Assembly (NCBI RefSeq): GCF_032191775.1
Contig: NZ_CP132507.1
Location: 1,885,001 to 1,949,000 of the forward strand
Length of the DNA stretch: 64,000 nt
Source: Rhodoferax mekongensis
GTDB lineage: Bacteria; Pseudomonadota; Gammaproteobacteria; Burkholderiales; Burkholderiaceae_C
Direction: 5' to 3'
The notes beneath the pieces were generated by a model. The model had not been told where the DNA came from and ran no database searches. It saw only the letters and a list, made by a program, of their open reading frames with translations. Below are positions 22,226-30,119 of the stretch, one piece after another. The position numbers and the translations under genes are program-made. Each line of letters opens with the position of its first letter. Positions within the stretch are counted from its first letter, which is position 1.

Positions 22226-22624
22226 ATGGACGTTCAGGCTGCGTTGGAGATGGAGTTTGCGGATTCCGAAATCCGCCAAACCCTGTGGCGCGGTGACGAT
22301 CTTCATGTGATCTTTTCAGCCGTTGCTGCAGCCCGACACGCACCCGGTGAGGCGCCGGTTCGCGGTTTTTTGCAGGGCGTGGAGCTGGTGCTCCAGCGCT
22401 GCATGCCTGCCGCAACCAGCACCTTGTTCGGGCGCGTGCGGGCTGGCAGTTTGCGCGTGCAGGGTCAATCGCCACAACTTCGAATGTCTGTGCCGTCCCG
22501 GCGGGAGATGCCACTTTCCCTGGAGCTTGAGCCCGCGCAATCCGGTGTGGTGGTGTTGCAGGCGCAAGCGATCGAATGCCATTTGCAGACAGGGGGCGTT
22601 TTCCGCGAGTCCTTGTTTTGTTGA
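22226..22624 (+). CDS. hypothetical protein
   Basis: 132 aa from ATG 22226, 14 bp after the ZIP stop. No signal peptide or membrane segment. The sequence has an alternating beta-rich pattern (DDLHVIFSAVAAARH, GFLQGVELVLQRC, GSLRVQGQSPQLRMSVPSRREMPLSLELE). GC-rich codon use resembles its neighbours, which supports real coding. I do not recognise a family; position suggests co-expression with the transporter. Confidence 0.6.
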   Translation: MDVQAALEMEFADSEIRQTLWRGDDLHVIFSAVAAARHAPGEAPVRGFLQGVELVLQRCMPAATSTLFGRVRAGSLRVQGQSPQLRMSVPSRREMPLSLELEPAQSGVVVLQAQAIECHLQTGGVFRESLFC

Positions 22625-22653
22625 GCTGAAAACCCTGCTTGTCATCGTACTTT

Positions 22654-22669
22654 AATCAAACGTTTGATT
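22654..22669. promoter_or_regulatory. palindromic operator of the TetR/CecR-like regulator
   Basis: AATCAAACGTTTGATT is a perfect 16-bp palindrome, 23 bp before the regulator's ATG. A TAGAAT -10 candidate follows at 22677-22682, so a bound repressor would cover the -35 region. TetR-family proteins typically repress their own operon through such a site. The downstream efflux genes are tightly packed and would be under the same control. Confidence 0.75.
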
Positions 22670-22691
22670 TATATGCGTAGAATCGGCCCCC

Positions 22692-23420
22692 ATGCCGATT
22701 CCTTTGCCTGAGACAGTTTCCGCCGTCAAACCCATGCGAAGCGATGGGGTCGAGGCGCGCAACCGCCTACTGGATGCGGCCTTGCAGCTGTTTGCGGAGC
22801 AGGGTTTTGCCAAGACCTCCATCCGCGAAATTGCCCTGGCTGCGCAGGCCAATGTGGCGTCCATCAGCTACTACTTCGGTGACAAGGCCGGTCTGTACCG
22901 CGCCGTATTTTCTGACCCGCGCACCAACCCGCCCTTGCCCCCCGAGGCACTGGAGGGCACCGACGTCACGCTGGAGCAGGCGATCCGCGGCTTGCTGTCC
23001 AGCTTTTTGGAGCCGCTCAAGAATGGCCATGTCACCCAGCAGCAGTACATGAAGCTCTGCTTCCGCGAAATGCTGGAGCCTACCGGCGCCTGGCAGCACG
23101 AGATTGACACCAATATTGCCCCCGCCCACATGGCCCTGACCCGCGGGCTCTGCCGCCATGTCGGGCTCGCTGAAGCGGATGACGATATCCATAGGCTCGC
23201 CTTCACCATCAGTGGCTTGGGCGTCATGCTCCATGTGGGCAATGACCTGTACACCCAGATCCGCCCCGGCCTGGTCAATACCCCGCAGGCGCTGGATGCC
23301 TATTTGGACCGTCTGGTGTCCTATGCCCTGGTGCTGGTGGACGCCGAAGCGCTGCGACGCCGCGCCCAAGCTCCGGCTCCCGCCCATTCCCCTGAATTCA
23401 TCTCACTTCAAGCCCCATGA
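22692..23420 (+). CDS. TetR/AcrR-family transcriptional regulator, CecR-like
   Basis: 242 aa. The N-terminal HTH (about 17-65: RNRLLDAALQLFAEQGFAKTSIREIALAAQANVASISYYFGDKAGLYRAVF) is followed by a ligand domain with QQYMKLCFREMLEPTGAW, the pattern of the CecR/YbiH group. ATG 22692 lies about 10 bp after the candidate -10, so translation may be leaderless; ATG 22734 is an alternative. Its stop overlaps the start of the outer-membrane gene (ATGA). It probably represses the efflux operon; the inducer is unknown. Confidence 0.92.
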   Translation: MPIPLPETVSAVKPMRSDGVEARNRLLDAALQLFAEQGFAKTSIREIALAAQANVASISYYFGDKAGLYRAVFSDPRTNPPLPPEALEGTDVTLEQAIRGLLSSFLEPLKNGHVTQQQYMKLCFREMLEPTGAWQHEIDTNIAPAHMALTRGLCRHVGLAEADDDIHRLAFTISGLGVMLHVGNDLYTQIRPGLVNTPQALDAYLDRLVSYALVLVDAEALRRRAQAPAPAHSPEFISLQAP

Positions 23421-24856
23421 ACCCCATGCATTTACGAACCTTCACTGCCGTATCAGTGGCACTGGCACTCAGCGGATGTGCCATCGTCATGCCGCCCGCC
23501 AAAGTCGATGCTGCTCCTGCCTTGCAATGGCAGGCGCCTTTGCCCCACCAAGGGGCGGTAGGCTCGCTGGCCCAGTGGTGGCAGAAGCAGGGCGATGCGC
23601 TGTTGGTGGAACTGATTGATGCCGCACAAGCCGTCAGCCCCAATGTGGCCCAGGCACTGGCGAGGGTGGAGTCCGCCCGCGCGCAGCGCACCACTGCCAA
23701 CGCCGCTTTGCTGCCCAAGCTGGATGCGAGCGTCAGCGCCAGCCGTGGCGTGAGCCAGCCCGATGTCCCGGTGGCCACCACCCAATCGGTAGGTCTGCAA
23801 GCCAGCTGGGAGCTCGACCTGGTGGGTGCCAACCGCGCCGTCAGCAAAGCGGCAGACGCGCAGTTTCAGGGCACCCAGGCCCAGTGGCACGACGCGCGTG
23901 TGTCAGTAGCGGCCGAAGTAGCCACCACCTACTACAGCTACGCCACCTGCATCCAGTTGCTTGGTGTAGCGCGCAAAGACGCAGCCTCCCGCCAGGAAAC
24001 CGCACGCCTGACCGAGCTCAATGCCAAAGCCGGCTTTGCGGCACCTTCGGTAGCCGCCTTGGCCCGTGCCAGCGCTGCCGATGGCAGCAGCCGCGTGACC
24101 CAACAACAGGCTGCCTGCGACTTGGATGTGAAAGCCCTGGTGGCCCTGACGGGCTTGCCTGAACAGGATCTCCGACAAAAACTGGCTGCAGCGCCCATGG
24201 AGCGTGCGCAAGCAGCTCCTGTTTCCATAGCAAGCGTGCCCGCACAAACCCTGACCCAACGTCCCGATGTGTTTGCAGCTGAGCGCGACGTGATCGTCGC
24301 CAGCGCCCAAGTGGGCAGTGCCAAAGCCCAGCGATACCCGCGCCTGACCCTGAGCGGTTCGGTGGGTGCCCTGCGCTACAGCAGCATGGGGCGCGAGACG
24401 AATCTGGATACCTGGTCCTTTGGCCCCTTGGCGGTCACGCTGCCCTTGTTTGACGGTGGTCAGCGCAAAGCCAATGTGGTGTCTGCCGAAGCGGCCTATG
24501 CGCAAAGCGTCTCGGTCTACCGCGGCAAGGTGCGCCAGGCCGTGCGCGAAGTGGAAGAGGCACTGGTCAACCTGCAAAGCACCGATGCCCGCAAGCAGGA
24601 TGCCGCTGTGGCGACAGCCGGCTACGCTGAGTCACTCGCAGCCACCCAGGCCCGCTACGGCCAGGGCTTGGCCAGCTTGGTGGAGCTGGAAGACGCACGC
24701 CGCAATGCGCTGGCAGCGGAATCGGCCCAGCTCTCGCTAGGGCTTGAGCGCAACCGCGCCTGGGTGTCGCTCTACCGCGCGCTGGGTGGCGGCTTCGAGC
24801 CGGACCGCCTCAACGCGGACGCCACCTCAAGCGCCGCCGATCAGTCACGCCCTTAA
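23417..24856 (+). CDS. RND efflux outer-membrane lipoprotein, NodT family
   Basis: 479 aa with a lipoprotein signal (lipobox LSGC near residue 20) and the two repeated OEP domains of TolC-like channels (SWELDLVGANRAVSKAADAQ, then FGPLAVTLPLFDGGQRKANV). It forms the outer-membrane exit duct of the tripartite pump encoded with the next two genes. A copy of the 42-bp repeat family encodes residues about 258-273 (APMERAQAAPVSIAS), between the two halves. Translation is coupled to the regulator. Confidence 0.93.
   Translation: MNPMHLRTFTAVSVALALSGCAIVMPPAKVDAAPALQWQAPLPHQGAVGSLAQWWQKQGDALLVELIDAAQAVSPNVAQALARVESARAQRTTANAALLPKLDASVSASRGVSQPDVPVATTQSVGLQASWELDLVGANRAVSKAADAQFQGTQAQWHDARVSVAAEVATTYYSYATCIQLLGVARKDAASRQETARLTELNAKAGFAAPSVAALARASAADGSSRVTQQQAACDLDVKALVALTGLPEQDLRQKLAAAPMERAQAAPVSIASVPAQTLTQRPDVFAAERDVIVASAQVGSAKAQRYPRLTLSGSVGALRYSSMGRETNLDTWSFGPLAVTLPLFDGGQRKANVVSAEAAYAQSVSVYRGKVRQAVREVEEALVNLQSTDARKQDAAVATAGYAESLAATQARYGQGLASLVELEDARRNALAAESAQLSLGLERNRAWVSLYRALGGGFEPDRLNADATSSAADQSRP
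24190..24234 (+). repeat. 42-bp interspersed repeat, copy 4 (inside nodT-type gene)
   Basis: AGCGCCCATGGAGCGTGCGC + AAGCAGCTCCTGTTTCCATAGC matches the family core at most positions and is in frame in the outer-membrane protein gene. Confidence 0.65.
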
Positions 24857-24929
24857 GTCGCGCACAACTCCCGCATAACTCGCGCACAACTCCCCGATTT
24901 TTTGTTGTCACCTCTTTGAGAGCAAAGCC

Positions 24930-26123
24930 ATGAACCAACTTCCATTCAAACCCCTGACCCTGGGTCTCCTGACCGCCAGTGTGCTGACCCTTGCCGGCCT
25001 TGGCCTCTTTGCCACCCGCACGCAGGCGGCTGATGCCCCCAAGGCCGCTGCGGCGCCCAAAGCCGCGCTGACCGTATCCACCGTGCAGGCCAAGAGCAGC
25101 CAGCTGCCCGTCAAGCTTTCTGCCAACGGCGGTGTCGCCGCTTGGCAAGAAGCCAGTGTGGGCTCAGAGGCCAGCGGCCTGCGTGTGGCCGAGCTGCATG
25201 CGGGTGTGGGCGACAGCGTGAAGCGCGGCCAAGTGCTGGCGACCTTTGCCTCTGAAAGCGTGCAAGCCGATGTAGCACTGGCACGCGCCAGCCTCAACGA
25301 AGCGCAGGCCAATGCAGCCGAAGCGTTGGCCAACGGCGACCGCGCGCGCGCCGTGCAGGGCACCGGCGCCATCAGCGCCCAGCAGATCAACCAGTACCTC
25401 ACGCAAGAGGCCACCGCCAAGGCGCGTGTGGCGTCTGCCCAGGCTCAGCTGGACGCCCAGCTGCTGCGCCTGAAGCAAACCCAATTGCTCGCGCCCGACA
25501 GCGGCATCATCTCGGCCCGCAGCGCCAGTGTGGGTGCGGTGGTGGGGGCTGGCACCGAGATGTTCAAGCTCATCCGCCAAGGGCGGCTGGAGTGGCGGGG
25601 TGAAGTGACCTCGGCAGAGTTTGCCCGCATCAAGCCCGGCATGACGGTGCTGGTCACCTCTCCCGGTGGCGTGCAGGCCAAAGGCAAGGTGCGCATGCTG
25701 GCGCCTACCGTGGATGCTGCCACCCGCAATGGCTTGGTCTATGTGGACTTGTTGGCTGCATCGACGGCCGGCCAGTCGCTGGGTGGCGCATTCAAGCCCG
25801 GCATGTATGCCCGTGGTGAGTTTGAGCTGGGCAGCACCGGCGCATTGACGGTGCCGCAAACCGCAGTCGTCGTTCGCGACGGTTTCAGTTACGTGTACCG
25901 CGTGGGCAGCGACAACCGGGTGAGCCAACTCAAGGTGCAGACCGGCCGCGTGGTGGGTGATCAGATCGAAATCCAAAGCGGCGTGAAGCCCGAAGACAAG
26001 CTGGTGGCCAGCGGCGGCAGTTTCCTGAGTGAAGGCGACACCGTGAAGGTGGTGGACGCTACAGATTCCAAGCCAAAAGCGGCTGTAGCGCCCGTAGCAC
26101 CTGCGCAAGCAGCTACGAAATAA
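24930..26123 (+). CDS. RND efflux periplasmic adaptor (membrane fusion protein)
   Basis: 397 aa. A signal or anchor segment covers about 9-33. It then follows adaptor order: lipoyl half (ASGLRVAELHAGVGDSVKRGQVLATF), a coiled-coil hairpin (about 95-165), the second lipoyl half (TQLLAPDSGIISARSASVGAVV), a beta-barrel (RLEWRGEVTSAEFARIKPG) and the membrane-proximal domain. It links the inner-membrane pump to the channel. The last residues and the TAA stop lie in a copy of the 42-bp repeat. A 15-bp direct repeat (TCGCGCACAACTCCC) lies just before the gene. Confidence 0.93.
   Translation: MNQLPFKPLTLGLLTASVLTLAGLGLFATRTQAADAPKAAAAPKAALTVSTVQAKSSQLPVKLSANGGVAAWQEASVGSEASGLRVAELHAGVGDSVKRGQVLATFASESVQADVALARASLNEAQANAAEALANGDRARAVQGTGAISAQQINQYLTQEATAKARVASAQAQLDAQLLRLKQTQLLAPDSGIISARSASVGAVVGAGTEMFKLIRQGRLEWRGEVTSAEFARIKPGMTVLVTSPGGVQAKGKVRMLAPTVDAATRNGLVYVDLLAASTAGQSLGGAFKPGMYARGEFELGSTGALTVPQTAVVVRDGFSYVYRVGSDNRVSQLKVQTGRVVGDQIEIQSGVKPEDKLVASGGSFLSEGDTVKVVDATDSKPKAAVAPVAPAQAATK
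26089..26123 (+). repeat. 42-bp interspersed repeat, copy 5 (3' end of adaptor gene)
   Basis: GCGCCCGTAGCACCTGCGC + AAGCAGCTACGAAATAAG matches the family and supplies the last coding residues (APVAPAQAATK) and the stop codon. An additional CTACAG/CTGTAG inverted repeat lies just upstream (26060-26087). Confidence 0.55.
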
Positions 26124-26149
26124 GGAGCAAAACATATGAGCCCCCACAT

Positions 26150-26212
26150 TCACATGCGTTCATTGCCCCCCGAGGGGGCGCCCGCCTCCTTTGAGGCGGC
26201 TCGGCAGGAGGC
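26150..26212. repeat. GC-rich palindromic repeat between adaptor and pump genes
   Basis: TTGCCCCCCGAGGGGGCGCC and CGCCTCCTTTGAGGCGG form adjacent hairpins in the 92-bp gap inside the efflux operon. It resembles the inverted form of the GC-rich repeat at 15573-15692. The hairpins could slow polymerase or stop 3' decay between the two genes. The pump's AGGAGG ribosome-binding site lies at its right end. Confidence 0.6.
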
Positions 26213-26215
26213 GGT

Positions 26216-29200
26216 ATGAACGTCTCCTCGTGGTCGATCAAAAACCCCATACCGGCGGTCATGCTCTTTGTGATGCTGACCTTCGCAGGCATGCTGGCTT
26301 TCAACAGCATGAAGGTGCAGCAGTTCCCTGACCTGGAGCTGCCCAACATCACCATCTCGGCCAGCCTGCCCGGTGCGGCGCCGGCCCAGCTGGAAACCGA
26401 AGTGGCCCGCAAGCTGGAAAACGCGATTGCGTCCATCCAGGGCCTGAAAAATATCTACACCAAGGTGCAAGACGGTGGTGTTTCCATCACCGCCGAATTC
26501 CGCTTGGAGAAGCCCACCCAAGAAGCGCTGGACGAAGTGCGTAGCGCCGTGCAGGGCGTGCGCAGTGAGCTCCCGAGCGATGTGCGCGATCCGGTGATCA
26601 ACAAGGTGAACCTGTCGGGCGCGCCCATTTTGGCGCTCACCATCCGCTCGTCCAAGATGGATGACGAAGCGCTGAGCTGGTTTGTGGACAACACCGTTTC
26701 ACGCCGCCTGTTGGGCGTGAAGGGCGTGGGCTCAGTGGTGCGCGTGGGCGGGGTGACCCGCGAGGTGGAGGTCGCCCTCGACCCCATGAAGCTGCAAGGC
26801 CTGGGCGCTACCGCTGCGGACATTTCTCGCCAGCTCAAACAGGTGCAAACCGAGAGCGCAGGTGGCCGCGCCGACCTGGGTGGTAGCGAGCAGCCCATGC
26901 GTACCTTGGCCACTGTCAAAACCGCCGAAGAGCTGGCCAATCTGGAGCTCACCCTGTCCAACGGACAGCGCGTGCGCCTCGACCAAGTAGCCACCGTCAA
27001 AGACACGATTGCCGAGCCCCGCGCAGCCGCGCTGCTTAACGGCGTGCCGGTGGTGGGATTTGAGATCACCCGCAGCAAAGGTGCCAGCGAGGTGGAAGTC
27101 GGAGCCGCAGTGAATGCAGCTTTGGACGAACTCAAGGCCCAGCACCCCGACATCGAGCTGACCCAGGCCTTTGACTTTGTGAAGCCCGTGGCCGAAGAGT
27201 TTGACGCCTCCATGACCATGCTCTACGAAGGCGCCTTGCTGGCGGTGATTGTGGTGTGGTTGTTCCTGCGCAACTGGCGTGCGACTTTTGTGTCTGCGGT
27301 GGCTTTGCCCTTGTCCGCGATTCCTGCCTTTATCGGCATGGCGTATCTGGGCTTCACCATCAATACCGTGACGCTGCTCGCGCTCTCATTGGTGATCGGC
27401 GTGCTGGTCGACGATGCGATTGTGGAGGTCGAGAACATCGAACGCCACCTGAACATGGGCAAGACGCCTTACCAGGCGGCCATGGAAGCGGCTGACGAGA
27501 TCGGCCTTGCCGTGGTGGCGACGACCTTCACCCTGATTGCGGTGTTTCTACCCACCGCGTTCATGAGCGGCATTCCCGGGAAGTTCTTCAAGCAATTCGG
27601 TTGGACGGCGGCACTGGCGGTGTTTGCATCGTTGGTAGTTGCCCGGGTGCTGACGCCCATGATGGCCGCCTACATCATGAAGCGCAGCCCGCGCGAACAC
27701 AAAGACCCGTTCTGGATGGGCGCCTACATGCGCGCCAGCAAATGGGCACTGAGCCACCGCTGGATCACCATGGGTGCCGCAGCGGCTTTCTTTGTGGGCT
27801 CCATCATGCTGATTCCCCTGTTGCCCACCGGCTTCATCCCGCCGGATGACAACTCGCAGACGCAGGTCTATATCGAGTTGCCACCGGGCTCCACCTTGAA
27901 GCAAACGCGCGATGCGGCGGAGCATGCCCGTCAGTTGCTGGGCAAGGTCGATCACATCCAGAGCATTTACACCACCATCGGTGGTGGTGCAGCAGGCTCC
28001 GACCCGTTCGCGCCTCCGGGAACCACCGAGGTCCGCAAGGCCACGCTCACGGTGTTGCTGACAGAGCGTGGCAAGCGCCCCCGCAAGCAAGGCATTGAAA
28101 ACGCCATCCGCGCGGCCATGGCCGAAGTGCCCGGCATCCGCAGCAAGGTGGGCTTGGGCGGCAGTGGCGAGAAGTACCAACTGGTGCTGACCGGCGAAGA
28201 CCCCTTGGCCTTGGCCAGTGCTGCCGCTGCGGTGGAGCGCGATTTGCGCACCATTCCCGGCTTGGGCAGCATCACCTCCAGCGCGAGTTTGATCCGCTCT
28301 GAAATTGCAGTGCGCCCCGACTTCGCGAAGGCGGCTGACTTGGGTGTCACCAGTGCCTCTATTGGCGAGACCTTACGCATTGCGACGGTGGGTGACTACG
28401 ACACATCACTGGCCAAGCTCAACCTCAGCCAGCGGCAAGTACCGATTGTGGTGAAGCTGGATGACTCCGCGCGACAGGACCTGGACTTGCTGGGCCGACT
28501 CGCGGTGCCCGGCGTCAAAGGCCCTGTCATGCTGAGTCAGGTGGCGACGCTCGAAGTGGCCGGTGGCCCGGCGGTGATCGACCGCCTGAACCGCTCACGC
28601 AACATCACCTTTGAAGTCGAGCTCTCCGGCGCGCCGCTGGGCGATGTGACAGAGGCCGTGCAAAAGCTGCCCTCGATCACCAACCTGCCGCCCGGCGTGA
28701 AGCAGTTGGCGTTGGGTGACGCTGAAGTCATGGGCGAGCTGTTTGCCAGCTTCGGCCTGGCCATGCTGACCGGGGTGCTGTGCATCTACATCGTGCTGGT
28801 GCTGTTGTTCAAGGACTTCTTGCAGCCCTTCACTATTCTGGCGGCGCTGCCACTGTCCTTGGGTGGCGCGTTTGTGGGCTTGCTGGTGGTGAACCAGAGC
28901 TTCTCCATGCCGTCCCTTATCGGGCTCATCATGCTCATGGGCATTGCGACCAAGAATTCCATCTTGTTGGTGGAGTACGCGATCCTGGCGCGCCGGGGTA
29001 GCGATGGCAGTGATGGTCACCCCGTTGCGGCGCCCATGAGCCGGTTTGACGCGCTCATTGACGCCTGCCACAAGCGTGCGCGGCCGATTGTGATGACCAC
29101 TATCGCCATGGGAGCGGGCATGGTGCCGCTGGCCGTGGGCTGGGGTGCTGCAGACAGCAGCTTCCGCAGTCCGATGGCGGTCGCGGTCATCGGCGGGCTG

Positions 29201-29338
29201 ATCACGTCCACCGTGCTCAGCCTCTTGGTGATCCCATCGGTGTTCACGGTAGTGGACGATCTGGAGCATCTGTTGGGCCGCTTGAAGCGCTGGGTGTTGC
29301 GCGAGAAACCCGCCGCGGAGACGAAGCCGGTACAATAG
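26216..29338 (+). CDS. RND efflux pump, inner-membrane permease (HAE1 type)
   Basis: 1040 aa, full length, starting 5 nt after AGGAGG. Twelve membrane segments with two large periplasmic loops. TM4 carries the acidic proton-relay pair in GVLVDDAIVEVEN, and the family stretch KFFKQFGWTAALAVFASLVVARVLTPMMAAY follows. TM10-11 has LIMLMGIATKNSILLVEYA. It exports hydrophobic compounds with proton import. A NodT-type channel and HAE1-type pump under a CecR-like repressor fits drug or solvent efflux; the substrate is unknown. Confidence 0.95.
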   Translation: MNVSSWSIKNPIPAVMLFVMLTFAGMLAFNSMKVQQFPDLELPNITISASLPGAAPAQLETEVARKLENAIASIQGLKNIYTKVQDGGVSITAEFRLEKPTQEALDEVRSAVQGVRSELPSDVRDPVINKVNLSGAPILALTIRSSKMDDEALSWFVDNTVSRRLLGVKGVGSVVRVGGVTREVEVALDPMKLQGLGATAADISRQLKQVQTESAGGRADLGGSEQPMRTLATVKTAEELANLELTLSNGQRVRLDQVATVKDTIAEPRAAALLNGVPVVGFEITRSKGASEVEVGAAVNAALDELKAQHPDIELTQAFDFVKPVAEEFDASMTMLYEGALLAVIVVWLFLRNWRATFVSAVALPLSAIPAFIGMAYLGFTINTVTLLALSLVIGVLVDDAIVEVENIERHLNMGKTPYQAAMEAADEIGLAVVATTFTLIAVFLPTAFMSGIPGKFFKQFGWTAALAVFASLVVARVLTPMMAAYIMKRSPREHKDPFWMGAYMRASKWALSHRWITMGAAAAFFVGSIMLIPLLPTGFIPPDDNSQTQVYIELPPGSTLKQTRDAAEHARQLLGKVDHIQSIYTTIGGGAAGSDPFAPPGTTEVRKATLTVLLTERGKRPRKQGIENAIRAAMAEVPGIRSKVGLGGSGEKYQLVLTGEDPLALASAAAAVERDLRTIPGLGSITSSASLIRSEIAVRPDFAKAADLGVTSASIGETLRIATVGDYDTSLAKLNLSQRQVPIVVKLDDSARQDLDLLGRLAVPGVKGPVMLSQVATLEVAGGPAVIDRLNRSRNITFEVELSGAPLGDVTEAVQKLPSITNLPPGVKQLALGDAEVMGELFASFGLAMLTGVLCIYIVLVLLFKDFLQPFTILAALPLSLGGAFVGLLVVNQSFSMPSLIGLIMLMGIATKNSILLVEYAILARRGSDGSDGHPVAAPMSRFDALIDACHKRARPIVMTTIAMGAGMVPLAVGWGAADSSFRSPMAVAVIGGLITSTVLSLLVIPSVFTVVDDLEHLLGRLKRWVLREKPAAETKPVQ
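29331..29336 (+). promoter_or_regulatory. candidate -10 of the riboswitch transcript
   Basis: TACAAT at the very end of the pump gene lies about 12 bp before the conserved riboswitch start, so the riboswitch transcript could begin near 29343. No convincing -35 was found. Confidence 0.4.
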
Positions 29339-29345
29339 GGGTTCT

Positions 29346-29505
29346 GTCATTGGGGAGTAGCCTCTCTTGCGTTGCAAGAGGCTTGCGTCAACACACTGGG
29401 TCCGCAGACCCTGGCGCCAGCAGTTCAGTCTTGGCAAGACCTTTGACCACCGCACATCCGCCTTGGCCGGTGATGTGCCGTGGTCATTTGTCTTCTACCG
29501 GCCTT
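29346..29505 (+). promoter_or_regulatory. yybP-ykoY manganese riboswitch
   Basis: The leader begins with TTGGGGAGTAGCC, the conserved L1 segment of this class, followed by a CTCTTGC/GCAAGAG hairpin. It continues with CGTCAACACACTGGGTCCGCAGACCC and GACCTTTGACCACCGCACATCCGCCTTGGCC, and ends with a complementary GGCCGGTGATGTG and GTGGTCA. This matches the betaproteobacterial yybP-ykoY pattern as I remember it, and the gene behind it is of the Mn-exporter type these RNAs control. Known members bind Mn2+ between two loops. Here the ribosome-binding site is weak and close to the last helix, which would suit translational control. Confidence 0.88.
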
Positions 29506-29518
29506 GGAACTCGCGCTC

Positions 29519-30097
29519 ATGGAATCCCTTCTCGTCTCTACCGGTGTGGTCGCTCTGGCCGAAATCGGTGACAAAACCCAACTCCTTGCTTTCATCCTCG
29601 CGGCCCGTTTCAAAAAGCCATTGCCTATCGTGCTGGGCATTCTGGCAGCCACCATCGTGAACCATGGGTTGGCCGGAGCTTTGGGGGCCTGGATCACCTC
29701 CGCCATCAGCCCCGGCGTGCTGCGCTGGGTGCTTGGTGCGTCCTTTCTGGGCATGGCCATCTGGACGCTGATCCCCGACAAGATTGAAGACGAAGAAACC
29801 CGGATTGCCGGACGCTTCGGAGTGTTCGGTGCCACGCTGATTACGTTCTTCCTGGCCGAGATGGGTGACAAGACACAGATCGCTACCGTGGCCATGGCCG
29901 CCCACTACGCGACACCGGTGATGGTGGTCATCGGCACCACCCTGGGTATGTTGATTGCCGACGTGCCAGCAGTGTTTGCCGGAGACAAGCTCGCCAACAA
30001 GATCCCGATGAAGCTGGTGCACTCGATTGCGGCAGCCATTTTTGCCGTCTTGGGTATCGCCACCTTGCTGGGGGCCGGCTCAGGTTTCGGCTTTTAA
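29519..30097 (+). CDS. TMEM165/GDT1-family (UPF0016) manganese exporter
   Basis: 192 aa from ATG 29519; an earlier in-frame ATG at 29480 falls within the riboswitch. About six membrane segments in two repeats, each with the family signature E-x-G-D-K-T (ALAEIGDKTQ at about 11-20 and LAEMGDKTQ at about 115-123). Relatives in bacteria (MneA/MntX type) remove excess Mn2+ from the cytoplasm. The riboswitch in front supports this role. Confidence 0.93.
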   Translation: MESLLVSTGVVALAEIGDKTQLLAFILAARFKKPLPIVLGILAATIVNHGLAGALGAWITSAISPGVLRWVLGASFLGMAIWTLIPDKIEDEETRIAGRFGVFGATLITFFLAEMGDKTQIATVAMAAHYATPVMVVIGTTLGMLIADVPAVFAGDKLANKIPMKLVHSIAAAIFAVLGIATLLGAGSGFGF

Positions 30098-30119
30098 GGA
30101 AAGAGCGGAGTGGGGCGCC

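Noticed and set aside
24853-24895. 15-bp direct repeat before the adaptor gene as an insertion footprint
   Set aside because: Only a local tandem duplication (TCGCGCACAACTCCC twice) with no element between.
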